Part shown: positions 37,390-47,342 of the stretch, piece by piece | Layout of the letters: the number at the start of each line of letters is the position of its first letter | How positions within the stretch are numbered: position 1 is the first letter of the stretch | NCBI RefSeq assembly: GCF_014596915.1 | Contig: NZ_JACVWU010000004.1 | Location: 372,001 to 436,000 of the forward strand | Direction: 5' to 3' | DNA from: Streptomyces sp. TRM68416 | GTDB lineage: Bacteria > Actinomycetota > Actinomycetes > Streptomycetales > Streptomycetaceae | Length of the DNA: 64,000 nucleotides | The notes under the pieces: model-generated | The model's database searches: none | The model's input: the letters and a program-made list of their open reading frames with translations, nothing else | Told to the model about the DNA's origin: nothing | Program-made: the position numbers and the translations under genes

Positions 37390-39098
37390 CCAGCACAGGC
37401 ATACGACTGCACGCACCCGCGCCAGGGTGGTCCATCGACGCGGACGTGGTCGTCGTCGGCTCCGGCGTCGCCGGCCTGACCGCGGCCCTGCGCTGCGAGG
37501 CCGCCGGACTGACGACGGTCGTCGTCACCAAGGCCCGCCTCGACGACGGCTCCACCCGCTGGGCCCAGGGCGGCATCGCCGCCGCCCTCGGCGACGGCGA
37601 CACCCCCGAGCAGCACCTCGACGACACGCTGGTGGCGGGCGCGGGCCTGTGCGACGAGAAGGCCGTACGGATCCTCGTCACCGAGGGCCCCGACGCCGTG
37701 CGCCGGCTCATCGAGACCGGCGCCCACTTCGACGAGTCGGAGGAGGGCGGCCTGGAGCTCACCCGCGAGGGCGGCCACCACCGCCGCCGCATCGCGCACG
37801 CCGGCGGCGACGCGACCGGCGCGGAGATCTCCCGGGCGCTCGTCGAGGCGGTACGCGCGCGGGGCATGCGCGCCATCGAGAACGCGCTGGTCCTGGACCT
37901 GCTCACGGACGCCGACGGCCGCACGGCCGGTGTCACCCTGCACGTCATGGGCGAGGGCCAGCACGACGGCGTGGGCGCCGTGCACGCCCCCGCGGTGGTC
38001 CTCGCCACCGGCGGCATGGGCCAGGTCTTCTCCGCGACCACCAACCCGTCGGTGTCGACCGGCGACGGCGTGGGGCTCGCCCTGCGCGCGGGCGCGGAGG
38101 TCTCCGACCTGGAGTTCGTGCAGTTCCATCCCACGGTGCTGTTCCTCGGCCCGGACGCCGAAGGCCAGCAGCCGCTCGTCTCGGAGGCGGTGCGCGGCGA
38201 GGGCGCCCACCTGGTGGACGCCGACGGCGTGCGCTTCATGGTCGGCCAACACGAACTGGCCGAACTCGCGCCCCGGGACATCGTCGCCAAGGGCATCATG
38301 CGCCGCATGCAGGAGCAGGACGCCGAGCACATGTACCTCGACGCCCGGCACTTCGGCGCCGAGATGTGGGAGCACCGCTTCCCGACGATCCTGGCCGCCT
38401 GCCGCGCCCACGGCATCGACCCCGTGCACGAGCCGATCCCGATCGCCCCGGCCGCGCACTACGCCTCCGGGGGCGTGCGCACCGACTCCCACGGCCGCAC
38501 CACCGTCCCCGGCCTGTACGCGTGCGGCGAGGTCGCGTGCACCGGCGTGCACGGCGCGAACCGGCTCGCGTCCAACTCCCTCCTGGAGGGCCTGGTCTAC
38601 GCCGAGCGCATCGCCGCCGACATCGCCGCGCGGCACGCCGCGAACGGCCTCCACGCGCGCGTGCCGGAACCCGTCCCGTACCCGGAGACGCCGGCGCACC
38701 CCCTCCAGGCCGCCGAGGCCCGCTTCACGATCCAGCGGATCATGACGGAGGGCGCGGGCGTGCTGCGCTCCGCCGACTCCCTCGCCCGCGCCGCCGACCG
38801 GCTCCAGCAACTGCACTCCGAGGCGCGCGACGCCCTCGACGAGAACGGCAAGACTGCCGAGCCCGGCGTCGACACCTGGGAGGCCACCAACCTCCTGTGC
38901 GTGGCCCGTGTCCTGGTCGCCGCCGCCCGGCTGCGCGAGGAGACCCGCGGCTGCCACTGGCGCGAGGACCACGCCGACCGCGACGACACCGCATGGCGCC
39001 GCCACATCGTCGTACGGCTGAATCCCGACCGCACTCTCGCCGTGCACCCCACCGATACCGCAGACTTCCCCCCGACCCGGCAGCCCCAGGAGCAGTGA
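37386..39098 (+). CDS. nadB: L-aspartate oxidase
   Basis: A 570-residue FAD enzyme of the succinate dehydrogenase flavoprotein family. It oxidises aspartate to iminoaspartate for quinolinate synthesis. Present are the FAD dinucleotide fold [51 protein letters not shown], and [25 protein letters not shown]. NadA, which should use its product, is not in the window. GTG 37386 overlaps the panC stop; nadC follows with another overlap or near overlap. Confidence 0.95.
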   Translation: MTSTGIRLHAPAPGWSIDADVVVVGSGVAGLTAALRCEAAGLTTVVVTKARLDDGSTRWAQGGIAAALGDGDTPEQHLDDTLVAGAGLCDEKAVRILVTEGPDAVRRLIETGAHFDESEEGGLELTREGGHHRRRIAHAGGDATGAEISRALVEAVRARGMRAIENALVLDLLTDADGRTAGVTLHVMGEGQHDGVGAVHAPAVVLATGGMGQVFSATTNPSVSTGDGVGLALRAGAEVSDLEFVQFHPTVLFLGPDAEGQQPLVSEAVRGEGAHLVDADGVRFMVGQHELAELAPRDIVAKGIMRRMQEQDAEHMYLDARHFGAEMWEHRFPTILAACRAHGIDPVHEPIPIAPAAHYASGGVRTDSHGRTTVPGLYACGEVACTGVHGANRLASNSLLEGLVYAERIAADIAARHAANGLHARVPEPVPYPETPAHPLQAAEARFTIQRIMTEGAGVLRSADSLARAADRLQQLHSEARDALDENGKTAEPGVDTWEATNLLCVARVLVAAARLREETRGCHWREDHADRDDTAWRRHIVVRLNPDRTLAVHPTDTADFPPTRQPQEQ

Positions 39099-39103
39099 CA
39101 GAA

Positions 39104-40093
39104 GTGAGCACCCCCGACCTCCCCCTCGTCCAGGACGGCGGCTGCGGCGACGGCTGCGCCTGCGGTGCGGACAGCGAGGACACCTTCGAAGACAGCTACA
39201 TGGAGTGCGGGCTCGACCCCGCGCTCGCCCAGCTCCTGGCCGACGCCGGGCTCGACCCGGTCGAGGTCGAGGACATCGCCAACGTCGCCATCCAGGAGGA
39301 CCTCGACCACGGTGCGGACGTGACGACGGTCGCGACCATCCCCGAGGACGCGGTCGCCACCGCCGACTTCACCGCGCGCGAGGCGGGCGTCGTCGCGGGC
39401 CTCCGGGTCGCCGAAGCGGTGATCTCCGTGGTGTGCACCGACGAGTTCGAGGTCGAACGGCACGTGGAGGACGGCGACCGGGTGGAGGCCGGGCAGAAGC
39501 TGCTGTCGGTCACCACGCGCACGCGTGACCTGCTGACGGCCGAGCGCAGCGCGCTGAACCTGCTGTGCCGCCTGTCGGGCATCGCGACCGCCACGCGCGC
39601 GTGGGCCGACGCCCTGGACGGCACCAAGGCACGCGTGCGGGACACGCGGAAGACGACGCCGGGGCTGCGGTCCCTGGAGAAGTTCGCGGTCCGCTGCGGC
39701 GGTGGCGTCAACCACCGGATGTCGCTGTCGGACGCGGCCCTGGTCAAGGACAACCACGTGGTCGCCGCGGGCGGGGTCGCGCAGGCCTTCAAGGCCGTAC
39801 GGGAGGCATTCCCCGAGGTGCCGATCGAGGTCGAGGTCGACACGCTGCACCAGCTGCGCGAGGTCGTGGACGCGGGCGCCGACCTGATCCTGCTGGACAA
39901 CTTCACCCCGGGGGAGTGCGAGGAGGCGGTCGCGCTGGTCCACGGGCGGGCGGCGCTGGAGGCCTCCGGGCGGCTCACCCTGGAGAACGCCAAGGCGTAC
40001 GCGGACACGGGCGTCGACTACCTGGCCGTAGGAGCGCTGACGCACTCCTCGCCGATCCTGGACATCGGACTGGACCTGCGAGCGGCGGAGTAG
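39104..40093 (+). CDS. nadC: Nicotinate-nucleotide pyrophosphorylase (quinolinate phosphoribosyltransferase)
   Basis: A 329-residue enzyme making nicotinate mononucleotide from quinolinate and PRPP. Catalytic segments are VRDTRKTTPGLRSLEKFAVRCGGGVNHR, ALVKDNHV and IEVEVDTLHQLREV. Before the enzyme domain is an N-terminal extension of about 40 residues with Cys14, Cys18 and Cys20 (GGCGDGCACG), absent from most NadC proteins. GTG 39104 has AGGAG 11 nt upstream; GTG 39095, overlapping the nadB stop, is the alternative. coaX begins 16 nt after the stop. Confidence 0.94.
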   Translation: MSTPDLPLVQDGGCGDGCACGADSEDTFEDSYMECGLDPALAQLLADAGLDPVEVEDIANVAIQEDLDHGADVTTVATIPEDAVATADFTAREAGVVAGLRVAEAVISVVCTDEFEVERHVEDGDRVEAGQKLLSVTTRTRDLLTAERSALNLLCRLSGIATATRAWADALDGTKARVRDTRKTTPGLRSLEKFAVRCGGGVNHRMSLSDAALVKDNHVVAAGGVAQAFKAVREAFPEVPIEVEVDTLHQLREVVDAGADLILLDNFTPGECEEAVALVHGRAALEASGRLTLENAKAYADTGVDYLAVGALTHSSPILDIGLDLRAAE

Positions 40094-40109
40094 GGAGCGG
40101 GAACCGGCC

Positions 40110-40907
40110 ATGCTGCTGACGATCGACGTAGGCAACACGCACACGGTCCTCGGACTGTTCGACGGCGAGGACATCGTCGAGCACTGGCGCATCTCCACGG
40201 ACGCGCGCCGAACGGCCGACGAGCTTGCGGTGCTCCTCCAGGGGCTGATGGGCATGCACCCGCTCCTCGGCGAGGAGCTCGGCGACGGGATCGACGGGAT
40301 CGCGATCTGCGCGACGGTGCCGTCCGTGCTGCACGAGCTGCGCGAGGTGACGCGCCGGTACTACGGCGACGTCCCCGCGGTACTGGTCGAGCCGGGGGTG
40401 AAGACCGGGGTGCCGATCCTCACCGACAACCCCAAGGAGGTCGGCGCGGACCGGATCATCAACGCGGTGGCGGCGGTCGAGCTGTACGGCGGGCCGGCGA
40501 TCGTCGTGGACTTCGGCACGGCGACGACGTTCGACGCGGTGTCCGCGCGCGGGGAGTACGTCGGTGGCGTCATCGCGCCCGGTATCGAGATCTCCGTGGA
40601 GGCGCTGGGGGTGAAGGGGGCGCAGCTTCGGAAGATCGAGGTGGCGCGTCCGCGGAGCGTGATCGGGAAGAACACGGTCGAGGCGATGCAGTCCGGGATC
40701 GTGTACGGGTTCGCCGGGCAGGTGGACGGGGTCGTGGGCCGGATGGCCAGGGAGCTGGCGGACGATCCGGACGAGGTGACGGTGATCGCCACCGGTGGGC
40801 TCGCACCGATGGTGCTGGGTGAGTCGTCCGTGATCGACGAGCACGAGCCGTGGCTGACGCTGATCGGACTGCGGCTGGTGTACGAGCGGAACGTGTCGCG
40901 GATGTGA
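40110..40907 (+). CDS. coaX: Type III pantothenate kinase
   Basis: A 265-residue ASKHA-fold kinase phosphorylating pantothenate, the first step to CoA. It begins with MLLTIDVGNTHTVLGLF (phosphate loop) and has GADRIINAVAAVELYGG, IVVDFGTATTFDAV and APGIEISVEAL. Type III kinases have a high Km for ATP and are not inhibited by CoA. It follows nadC by 16 nt with GGGAGCGGGAAC as ribosome site. It completes a panC-nadB-nadC-coaX operon joining pantothenate and NAD synthesis. Confidence 0.95.
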   Translation: MLLTIDVGNTHTVLGLFDGEDIVEHWRISTDARRTADELAVLLQGLMGMHPLLGEELGDGIDGIAICATVPSVLHELREVTRRYYGDVPAVLVEPGVKTGVPILTDNPKEVGADRIINAVAAVELYGGPAIVVDFGTATTFDAVSARGEYVGGVIAPGIEISVEALGVKGAQLRKIEVARPRSVIGKNTVEAMQSGIVYGFAGQVDGVVGRMARELADDPDEVTVIATGGLAPMVLGESSVIDEHEPWLTLIGLRLVYERNVSRM

Positions 40908-40959
40908 GCCGGGTGGGGGCGGGTGCCGGACTCTTCTCGCCCCCGTCGCCCTTACCCGT

Positions 40960-41035
40960 CCCGTCCCTGGGGGCTGCGCCCCCGGACCCCCTTTCGGCCT
41001 GAACGGCCTCGTCCTCAAACGCCGGACGGGCTGAG
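40960..41035. repeat. Streptomyces-type intergenic repeat with GGGGGC-TGC-GCCCCC hairpin
   Basis: GGGGGC (40969-40974) and GCCCCC (40978-40983) form a stem. It is followed by GGCCTGAACGGCC and a CGTCC...GGACG inverted segment (41010-41030). I recognise this arrangement as one that recurs between genes in many Streptomyces genomes. It probably ends the cofactor operon transcript. Confidence 0.6.
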
Positions 41036-41143
41036 ATTGTCTGAACCGGCGCTGCCGGGTTCGGGCGGAGCAACTGGGTGGTGGCCCCGCGCCACACCCT
41101 CTCCCTGTGTCGCGTTTGTCTGATTAGCGCGTACTGTCGGCGC

Positions 41144-41812
41144 ATGCCCACGCCATACGGATCCCGCGGCGGCATGGCGTTCGGTGCGGAGGAGCTGCGT
41201 GTGCTCCGCCGTGCGCTCGCCCTCGCCCTGAACCCCGACCCCGCCTCGGCCGAGGACGTCCAGGACTGTCTCCGCCTCGCCGACTCCCTGGACGAAGCAA
41301 TGCGCGAGGGCGCCCGGCTGCGCGCCTTCCTGGTGGCCGACCTCGCCCGGTACCGCGCCGCCCTCCCCGGCACCGCCGCCGGCTATCTCGCGCTCCTTGA
41401 GGAGGCGCTGAGTGCCGGATACCGCCCGGAGGCGGATGATCTCGCCGGTCTGCGCGCCCTGCGCGGCAATCCCGTCGCGGCGGCCCTGCTCGGCCGCTGT
41501 CAGGTGATGGCCGAGCACGACGTACGCGCCCGTCTGGCGCGCCGTGGAGGCAGTCGGGAGGTCCCGGCCGCCCCGGCCGTTCCGGCGTCCCGTACCCGCC
41601 TTCTCGCCCTTCCTGGGGGCCTTGCGGCGGCACCCGTGGCCGACGCGGAGAGGGATCCGGCCGGGAAGCCGCCCCAGAAGCCCGCCGAGAAGCCCGCCTC
41701 CCCCGAACCGGCCCGCCGGCCCGTCCCCACCCCGGGCGAGGTCTTTCCCCGCCGCAAGCCCACCCCGCCTTCGCCGCCCGCGACCCCGCCCCAACAACTC
41801 GCGGTCGGCTGA
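41144..41812 (+). CDS. Conserved actinobacterial hypothetical protein with Pro-rich tail
   Basis: 222 residues. The N-terminal 130 residues are helical (FGAEELRVLRRALALALNPDPASAEDVQDCLRLADSLDEA), with a repeated leucine pattern and no catalytic motif. The C-terminal 80 are Pro/Lys/Ala-rich and probably disordered. I do not recognise a function. The ATG lacks a ribosome site. TACTGT (41132-41137) ends 6 nt upstream, so the transcript may be leaderless. A 59-residue membrane protein gene follows 51 nt later. Confidence 0.75.
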   Translation: MPTPYGSRGGMAFGAEELRVLRRALALALNPDPASAEDVQDCLRLADSLDEAMREGARLRAFLVADLARYRAALPGTAAGYLALLEEALSAGYRPEADDLAGLRALRGNPVAAALLGRCQVMAEHDVRARLARRGGSREVPAAPAVPASRTRLLALPGGLAAAPVADAERDPAGKPPQKPAEKPASPEPARRPVPTPGEVFPRRKPTPPSPPATPPQQLAVG

Positions 41813-41863
41813 GACCGCGACCCCACCCCGCCCCGTCCCCGCCTCCCTGGCTAATCTGGACGC

Positions 41864-42043
41864 ATGGACTACGTCTCCGCGCTGCTGCCCCCGGCCGTCA
41901 TGGCCGTGTTCTTCGCCGGTGTGATCCGGGTGATCGTGAAGACCCAGGGCGGGGCCAACAAGACCAAGGAGGACGCGGCCGTGGATGCCGCGATCTCGCG
42001 CGCGGAGGGAGCCCGCCAGGGCTCCGCCGCCGCAGACTCCTGA
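41864..42043 (+). CDS. 59-residue single-helix membrane protein
   Basis: Starts MDYVSALLPPAVMAVFFAGVI, a single N-terminal membrane helix, and continues with a charged tail (KTQGGANKTKEDAAVDAAI) ending in GSAAADS. TAATCT (41852-41857) lies 6 nt before the ATG, the same leaderless arrangement as the gene upstream. Third positions are G/C as in real genes here. Function unknown. Confidence 0.7.
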   Translation: MDYVSALLPPAVMAVFFAGVIRVIVKTQGGANKTKEDAAVDAAISRAEGARQGSAAADS

Positions 42044-42183
42044 CGAGGGCGGCCCTTCCCGGGCGTACGACTCCCCGCGCACCCCGCGCTTTTCCGAGTC
42101 GTACGCCCTTTTTGTTCCCCTTTGCCATTGAAGGTGCACGTCCGGCACGCCAATCCCGGCATCTCCCACTATTGTGCTGAGCT

Positions 42184-42636
42184 GTGCCTCGCCCATTGGG
42201 AGAACTCGAAGACGCGGTCATGACGCGGGTGTGGAAGTGGAACCGCCCGGTCACCGTTCGGGAAGTCCTTGAAGATCTTCAGCAGGAACGGTCCATCGCC
42301 TACACCACGGTGATGACCGTTTTGGACAATCTCCATCAGAAGGGCTGGGTGCGCCGGGAGGCGGAAGGCCGGGCCTATCGCTATGAGGCGGTGTCCACGC
42401 GAGCCGCCTACGCCGCCGCCCTGATGAACGACGCATGGTCGCAGAGCGACAACCCCGCGGCCGCCCTCGTCGCGTTCTTCGGCATGATGAGCGACGAACA
42501 GCGGCAAGCACTGTCGGACGCCGTGCGTATCGTCCAAGGGCCGGAAACAGCGGAAGCGCCGCAGGGCACTCCCGATACCGGCCCGGATACGGAGCGGCAG
42601 AACCCCGGCTCGGCGCCGGAGGCCGACGGGCGATAG
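42184..42636 (+). CDS. BlaI/MecI/CopY-family winged-helix repressor
   Basis: A 150-residue regulator: LGELEDAVMTRVWKWNRPVTVREVLEDL, then recognition helix SIAYTTVMTVLDNLHQKGWVRREAEGRAYRY and a C-terminal dimerisation region. BlaI-type repressors control beta-lactamase or copper genes and are normally inactivated by a BlaR-type protease. No blaR or beta-lactamase lies nearby, so the target is unknown. GTG 42184 has TATTGT (42170-42175) 8 nt upstream and no ribosome site. The acetyltransferase gene starts 10 nt after its stop. Confidence 0.9.
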   Translation: MPRPLGELEDAVMTRVWKWNRPVTVREVLEDLQQERSIAYTTVMTVLDNLHQKGWVRREAEGRAYRYEAVSTRAAYAAALMNDAWSQSDNPAAALVAFFGMMSDEQRQALSDAVRIVQGPETAEAPQGTPDTGPDTERQNPGSAPEADGR

Positions 42637-42645
42637 CGTCCGCTC

Positions 42646-43194
42646 ATGTCTGCACAGAGCTCCTCCGCAGAGAGCCCCGAAGTCACCGCAAAAGCCATCA
42701 CCGTCCGCCGGGCCCGCACCAGTGACGTCCCGGCCGTCCGCCGTCTCCTTGACGCCTACGTCCGCGGCGGCATCCTGCTCGACAAAGCCACGGTGACGCT
42801 TTACGAGGACATCCAGGAGTTCTGGGTCGCGGAACGTGACGACAACGCCGAGGTCGTCGGCTGCGGCGCACTGCACGTGATGTGGGAAGACCTCGCGGAA
42901 GTCCGTACTCTCGCGGTGAAGCCGGGCTTGAAGGGCGCCGGTGTCGGGCATCAGTTGCTGGAGAAGTTGCTGCAGACTGCACGTTGGCTCGGCGTTCGCC
43001 GTGTTTTCTGTCTGACCTTCGAAGTCGACTTCTTCGGCAAGCACGGCTTCGTGGAGATCGGCGAGACACCCGTCGACACAGATGTGTACGCGGAGCTGAT
43101 GCGTTCCTATGACGAGGGCGTTGCGGAGTTCCTCGGTCTCGAACGAGTGAAGCCGAACACCTTGGGCAACAGCCGGATGCTTCTGCATCTGTGA
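42646..43194 (+). CDS. argA: GNAT-type N-acetylglutamate synthase (short ArgA form)
   Basis: A 182-residue GNAT acetyltransferase like mycobacterial Rv2747, which acetylates glutamate or glutamine for arginine synthesis. Acetyl-CoA-binding motif A is VRTLAVKPGLKGAGVGHQLLEKLL. The GGILLDKATVTLYEDIQEFWV segment and VFCLTFEVDFFGKHGFVEI fit the short, kinase-less synthases. No other arg gene is nearby, as in mycobacteria. TAGCGT (42634-42639) ends 6 nt before the ATG, suggesting a leaderless message. Confidence 0.82.
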   Translation: MSAQSSSAESPEVTAKAITVRRARTSDVPAVRRLLDAYVRGGILLDKATVTLYEDIQEFWVAERDDNAEVVGCGALHVMWEDLAEVRTLAVKPGLKGAGVGHQLLEKLLQTARWLGVRRVFCLTFEVDFFGKHGFVEIGETPVDTDVYAELMRSYDEGVAEFLGLERVKPNTLGNSRMLLHL

Positions 43195-43411
43195 TCGCCG
43201 GGTAAGCCGAACCGCGGGCACGGTGCCCTATGTCCGAAACGCGCATGTTTCCGGACCGGGTACGGGCTGCGGGTCTCTCCCAGGGGTTTGTGTTTTTCCG
43301 GCAAAAGCGGTTTGCTTTCCAACGTACTGCAGTAGTGCATATAACAAGGGACGGCGAAACGGCGGACGCCGCAGACCTCACGTCCTCAAGTTATCGATGA
43401 AAGGAAATCCG
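43195..43411 (+). promoter_or_regulatory. Relatively AT-rich region upstream of lsr2
   Basis: This 217-nt gap has several AT-rich patches, such as TTTGTGTTTTTCC and GCATATAACAA, unusual for this chromosome. Lsr2 binds AT-rich DNA, so autorepression through this region is plausible. A -10-like TATAAC lies at 43340-43345, but I cannot assign a well-spaced -35. Confidence 0.4.
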
Positions 43412-43747
43412 GTGGCACAGAAGGTTCAGGTCCTTCTTGTCGACGACCTCGACGGCGGCGAGGCGGACGAGACCGTGACGTTCGCGCTGGACGGCAAGAC
43501 GTACGAGATCGATCTCACGACTGCCAATGCGGACAAGCTCCGTGGCCTTCTAGAGCCTTACGTGAAGGGCGGTCGTCGCACCGGGGGCCGTGCTTCGGGC
43601 GGACGCGGGAAGGCGCGTGCCGCTTCCGGCGGCAGCCAGGACACCGCGCAGATCCGCGCGTGGGCGAAGGAGAACGGTTTCGAGGTCAACGACCGTGGCC
43701 GCGTTCCCGCCTCCATCCGCGAGGCCTACGAGAAGGCCAACGGCTGA
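43412..43747 (+). CDS. lsr2: Lsr2 nucleoid-associated xenogeneic silencer
   Basis: A 111-residue protein nearly identical in pattern to actinobacterial Lsr2. The N-terminal oligomerisation domain is KVQVLLVDDLDGGEADETVTFALDGKTYEIDL. A basic Gly-rich linker and the C-terminal DNA-binding domain with the minor-groove RGR motif follow (VNDRGRVPASIREAYEKANG). Lsr2 coats AT-rich DNA and silences horizontally acquired and secondary-metabolite genes, as H-NS does in enterics. GTG 43412 follows GAAAGGA. The last 22 bp overlap the convergent gene. Confidence 0.96.
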   Translation: MAQKVQVLLVDDLDGGEADETVTFALDGKTYEIDLTTANADKLRGLLEPYVKGGRRTGGRASGGRGKARAASGGSQDTAQIRAWAKENGFEVNDRGRVPASIREAYEKANG

Positions 43748-44325
43748 GCGCACGCGCGCCGCAGCCGCAGCCGGTGGCAGTGCGTGGCCACCGTGTCGAG
43801 AAGTCGTACGAGATCGGGGGCGCCCCCACCGCCCCCCACGGCCGACAGCGTCGGCAGCGCGGCCTCGGCCTCGCTTCCCGGCTCGGGGGGCCGCAACCAG
43901 ACGGCGGTCCCCTGCGAGGCGCCGGGGCGGCCCTGGGGAAACGGCCGCCCATCGGCCGCCCGGAGCGGCGCGTCCATGAGGCCGCCCTCGCCGACCACCG
44001 TCAGGTCGAGCGGCAGCGAGCCCCACTCCAGCCAGTCCAGCACACCCGGCAGCTCCTCGGCGCTGCCCGCGGCCAGCAGCAGCCGCATCCTCTCGCCCCG
44101 CACCGCCACCGGAGAGCCCGGCGCCAGATGCCGCAGCGCGGCCCGGCCCGCCTCGGCCGGTACATCCAGGACGTCGAAGCGCAGACCCACGACAAGTCGC
44201 AGGGGTCTCCCGGGCACCGTTTTCCACCCGAGTTCGTTCTCGTACCAACAGCGGGCCCGGTCGTCCGGATCGAGCGGCCGACGGGGGAGCGGGACCGTGG
44301 TGACCGAGGGGAGGCTGCCAACCAT
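43726..44325 (-). CDS. SCO3374-family protein of unknown function
   Basis: About 199 residues with the actinobacterial LPRRPLDPDDRARCWYENELGW start, FDVLDVPAEAGRAALRHL, and a C-terminal VRLLDTVATHCHRLRLRRA. The beginning resembles bifunctional primase/polymerase-like small proteins, but no catalytic motif is clear. Function unknown. Its position between lsr2 and clpC is conserved in streptomycetes as I remember. The start is uncertain: ATG 44325 (MVGSLPSVTT) fits the conserved region, while ATG 44373 or 44496 would run through clpC control elements. Confidence 0.65.
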   Translation of the reverse strand: MVGSLPSVTTVPLPRRPLDPDDRARCWYENELGWKTVPGRPLRLVVGLRFDVLDVPAEAGRAALRHLAPGSPVAVRGERMRLLLAAGSAEELPGVLDWLEWGSLPLDLTVVGEGGLMDAPLRAADGRPFPQGRPGASQGTAVWLRPPEPGSEAEAALPTLSAVGGGGGAPDLVRLLDTVATHCHRLRLRRACAQPLAFS

Positions 44326-44371
44326 GCCAAGTGCAACCGTCGGAAGCCCCTGCGGGTTACGCTGGGTGTTC

Positions 44372-44443
44372 ATGCATGCGCACAGGGTGTCGACGGAGGG
44401 GGCGTGCGGGAGTGCCGGGAGGCGCAAGGTTGTTCGCCCGTAG
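44372..44443 (+). CDS. Possible 23-residue leader peptide upstream of clpC
   Basis: ATG 44372 opens a 23-codon frame (starts MHAHRVSTEG, ends RRKVVRP) that stops at TAG 44441-44443. TACGCT (44358-44363) ends 8 nt before the ATG, matching other leaderless starts here. The stop codon lies inside the first ClgR-like box. It may be a chance frame; no homologue is known to me. Confidence 0.25.
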   Translation: MHAHRVSTEGACGSAGRRKVVRP

Positions 44444-44445
44444 CG
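44432..44445 (+). promoter_or_regulatory. ClgR-like box 1 upstream of clpC
   Basis: GTTCGC-CCGTA-GCG fits the ClgR recognition pattern GTTCGC-N5-GCG, known to activate clp and lon genes in actinomycetes. It lies 313 nt before the clpC start. Confidence 0.55.
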
Positions 44446-44537
44446 GAGGGAACCGGTGGGTGCGGCATGGACTGTCAGTCCGAGCGGGTAAGACATCCCT
44501 AGTGGGAGGGGGCGACACGCAGGGAAGGCCGTCTCAC

Positions 44538-44551
44538 GTTCGCCATCGGCG
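44538..44551 (+). promoter_or_regulatory. ClgR-like box 2 upstream of clpC
   Basis: GTTCGC-CATCG-GCG again fits GTTCGC-N5-GCG. A -10-like TAACTG lies at 44567-44572, so the box would cover the -35 position, the usual place for an activator that contacts sigma. Confidence 0.65.
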
Positions 44552-44582
44552 TACTGATGATGAGGGTAACTGCCTGGCCTGC

Positions 44583-44610
44583 GGGAACATCGTCTCGCAC
44601 CATCGGGTTG
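44583..44610 (+). promoter_or_regulatory. Sigma-R-like promoter for clpC
   Basis: GGGAAC (44583-44588), an exact 18-nt spacer, then GTTG (44607-44610) match the sigma-R (thiol-oxidative stress) consensus GGAAY-N18-GTT. clp genes belong to the sigma-R regulon in S. coelicolor. Transcription would start near 44615, leaving a leader of about 140 nt. Confidence 0.55.
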
Positions 44611-44711
44611 GAGCAGATGTCGGCGTTAGCGGGGTCAGGAGGCCATCGACGGTGTCGGCAGTTGGAATGAGCGGTCCCCGCTTGCGGGACTAAGCTGCGG
44701 AAGGACAGGGA

Positions 44712-44724
44712 GGGGAAGTTCCCC
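44712..44724 (+). promoter_or_regulatory. Small hairpin in the clpC leader
   Basis: GGGGAA-G-TTCCCC (44712-44724) lies 33 nt before the ATG, just ahead of the GAGGAG ribosome site. It may modulate translation or be incidental. Confidence 0.3.
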
Positions 44725-44757
44725 CCACTGCCTGACCGCTCTGAGGAGCGATTAACG

Positions 44758-47283
<2,526 letters not shown>

Positions 47284-47303
47284 GCCTTACGGCGACGCCG
47301 TAG

Positions 47304-47333
47304 AGGGGCCGGTGCCTTTGGGCGCCGGCCCCT
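47304..47333. terminator. Terminator hairpin after clpC, shared with the convergent NLR gene
   Basis: AGGGGCCGGTGCC (47304-47316), loop TTTG, and GGCGCCGGCCCCT (47321-47333) pair with one T-G wobble. It sits between the clpC stop and the convergent stop at 47343 and can act in both directions. Confidence 0.8.
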
Positions 47334-47342
47334 CGTGCGTGG

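Noticed and set aside
42184..42636. BlaI-like regulator as part of a beta-lactam resistance module
   Set aside because: No blaR-type sensor protease or beta-lactamase lies nearby; the neighbours are an acetyltransferase and a small membrane protein.
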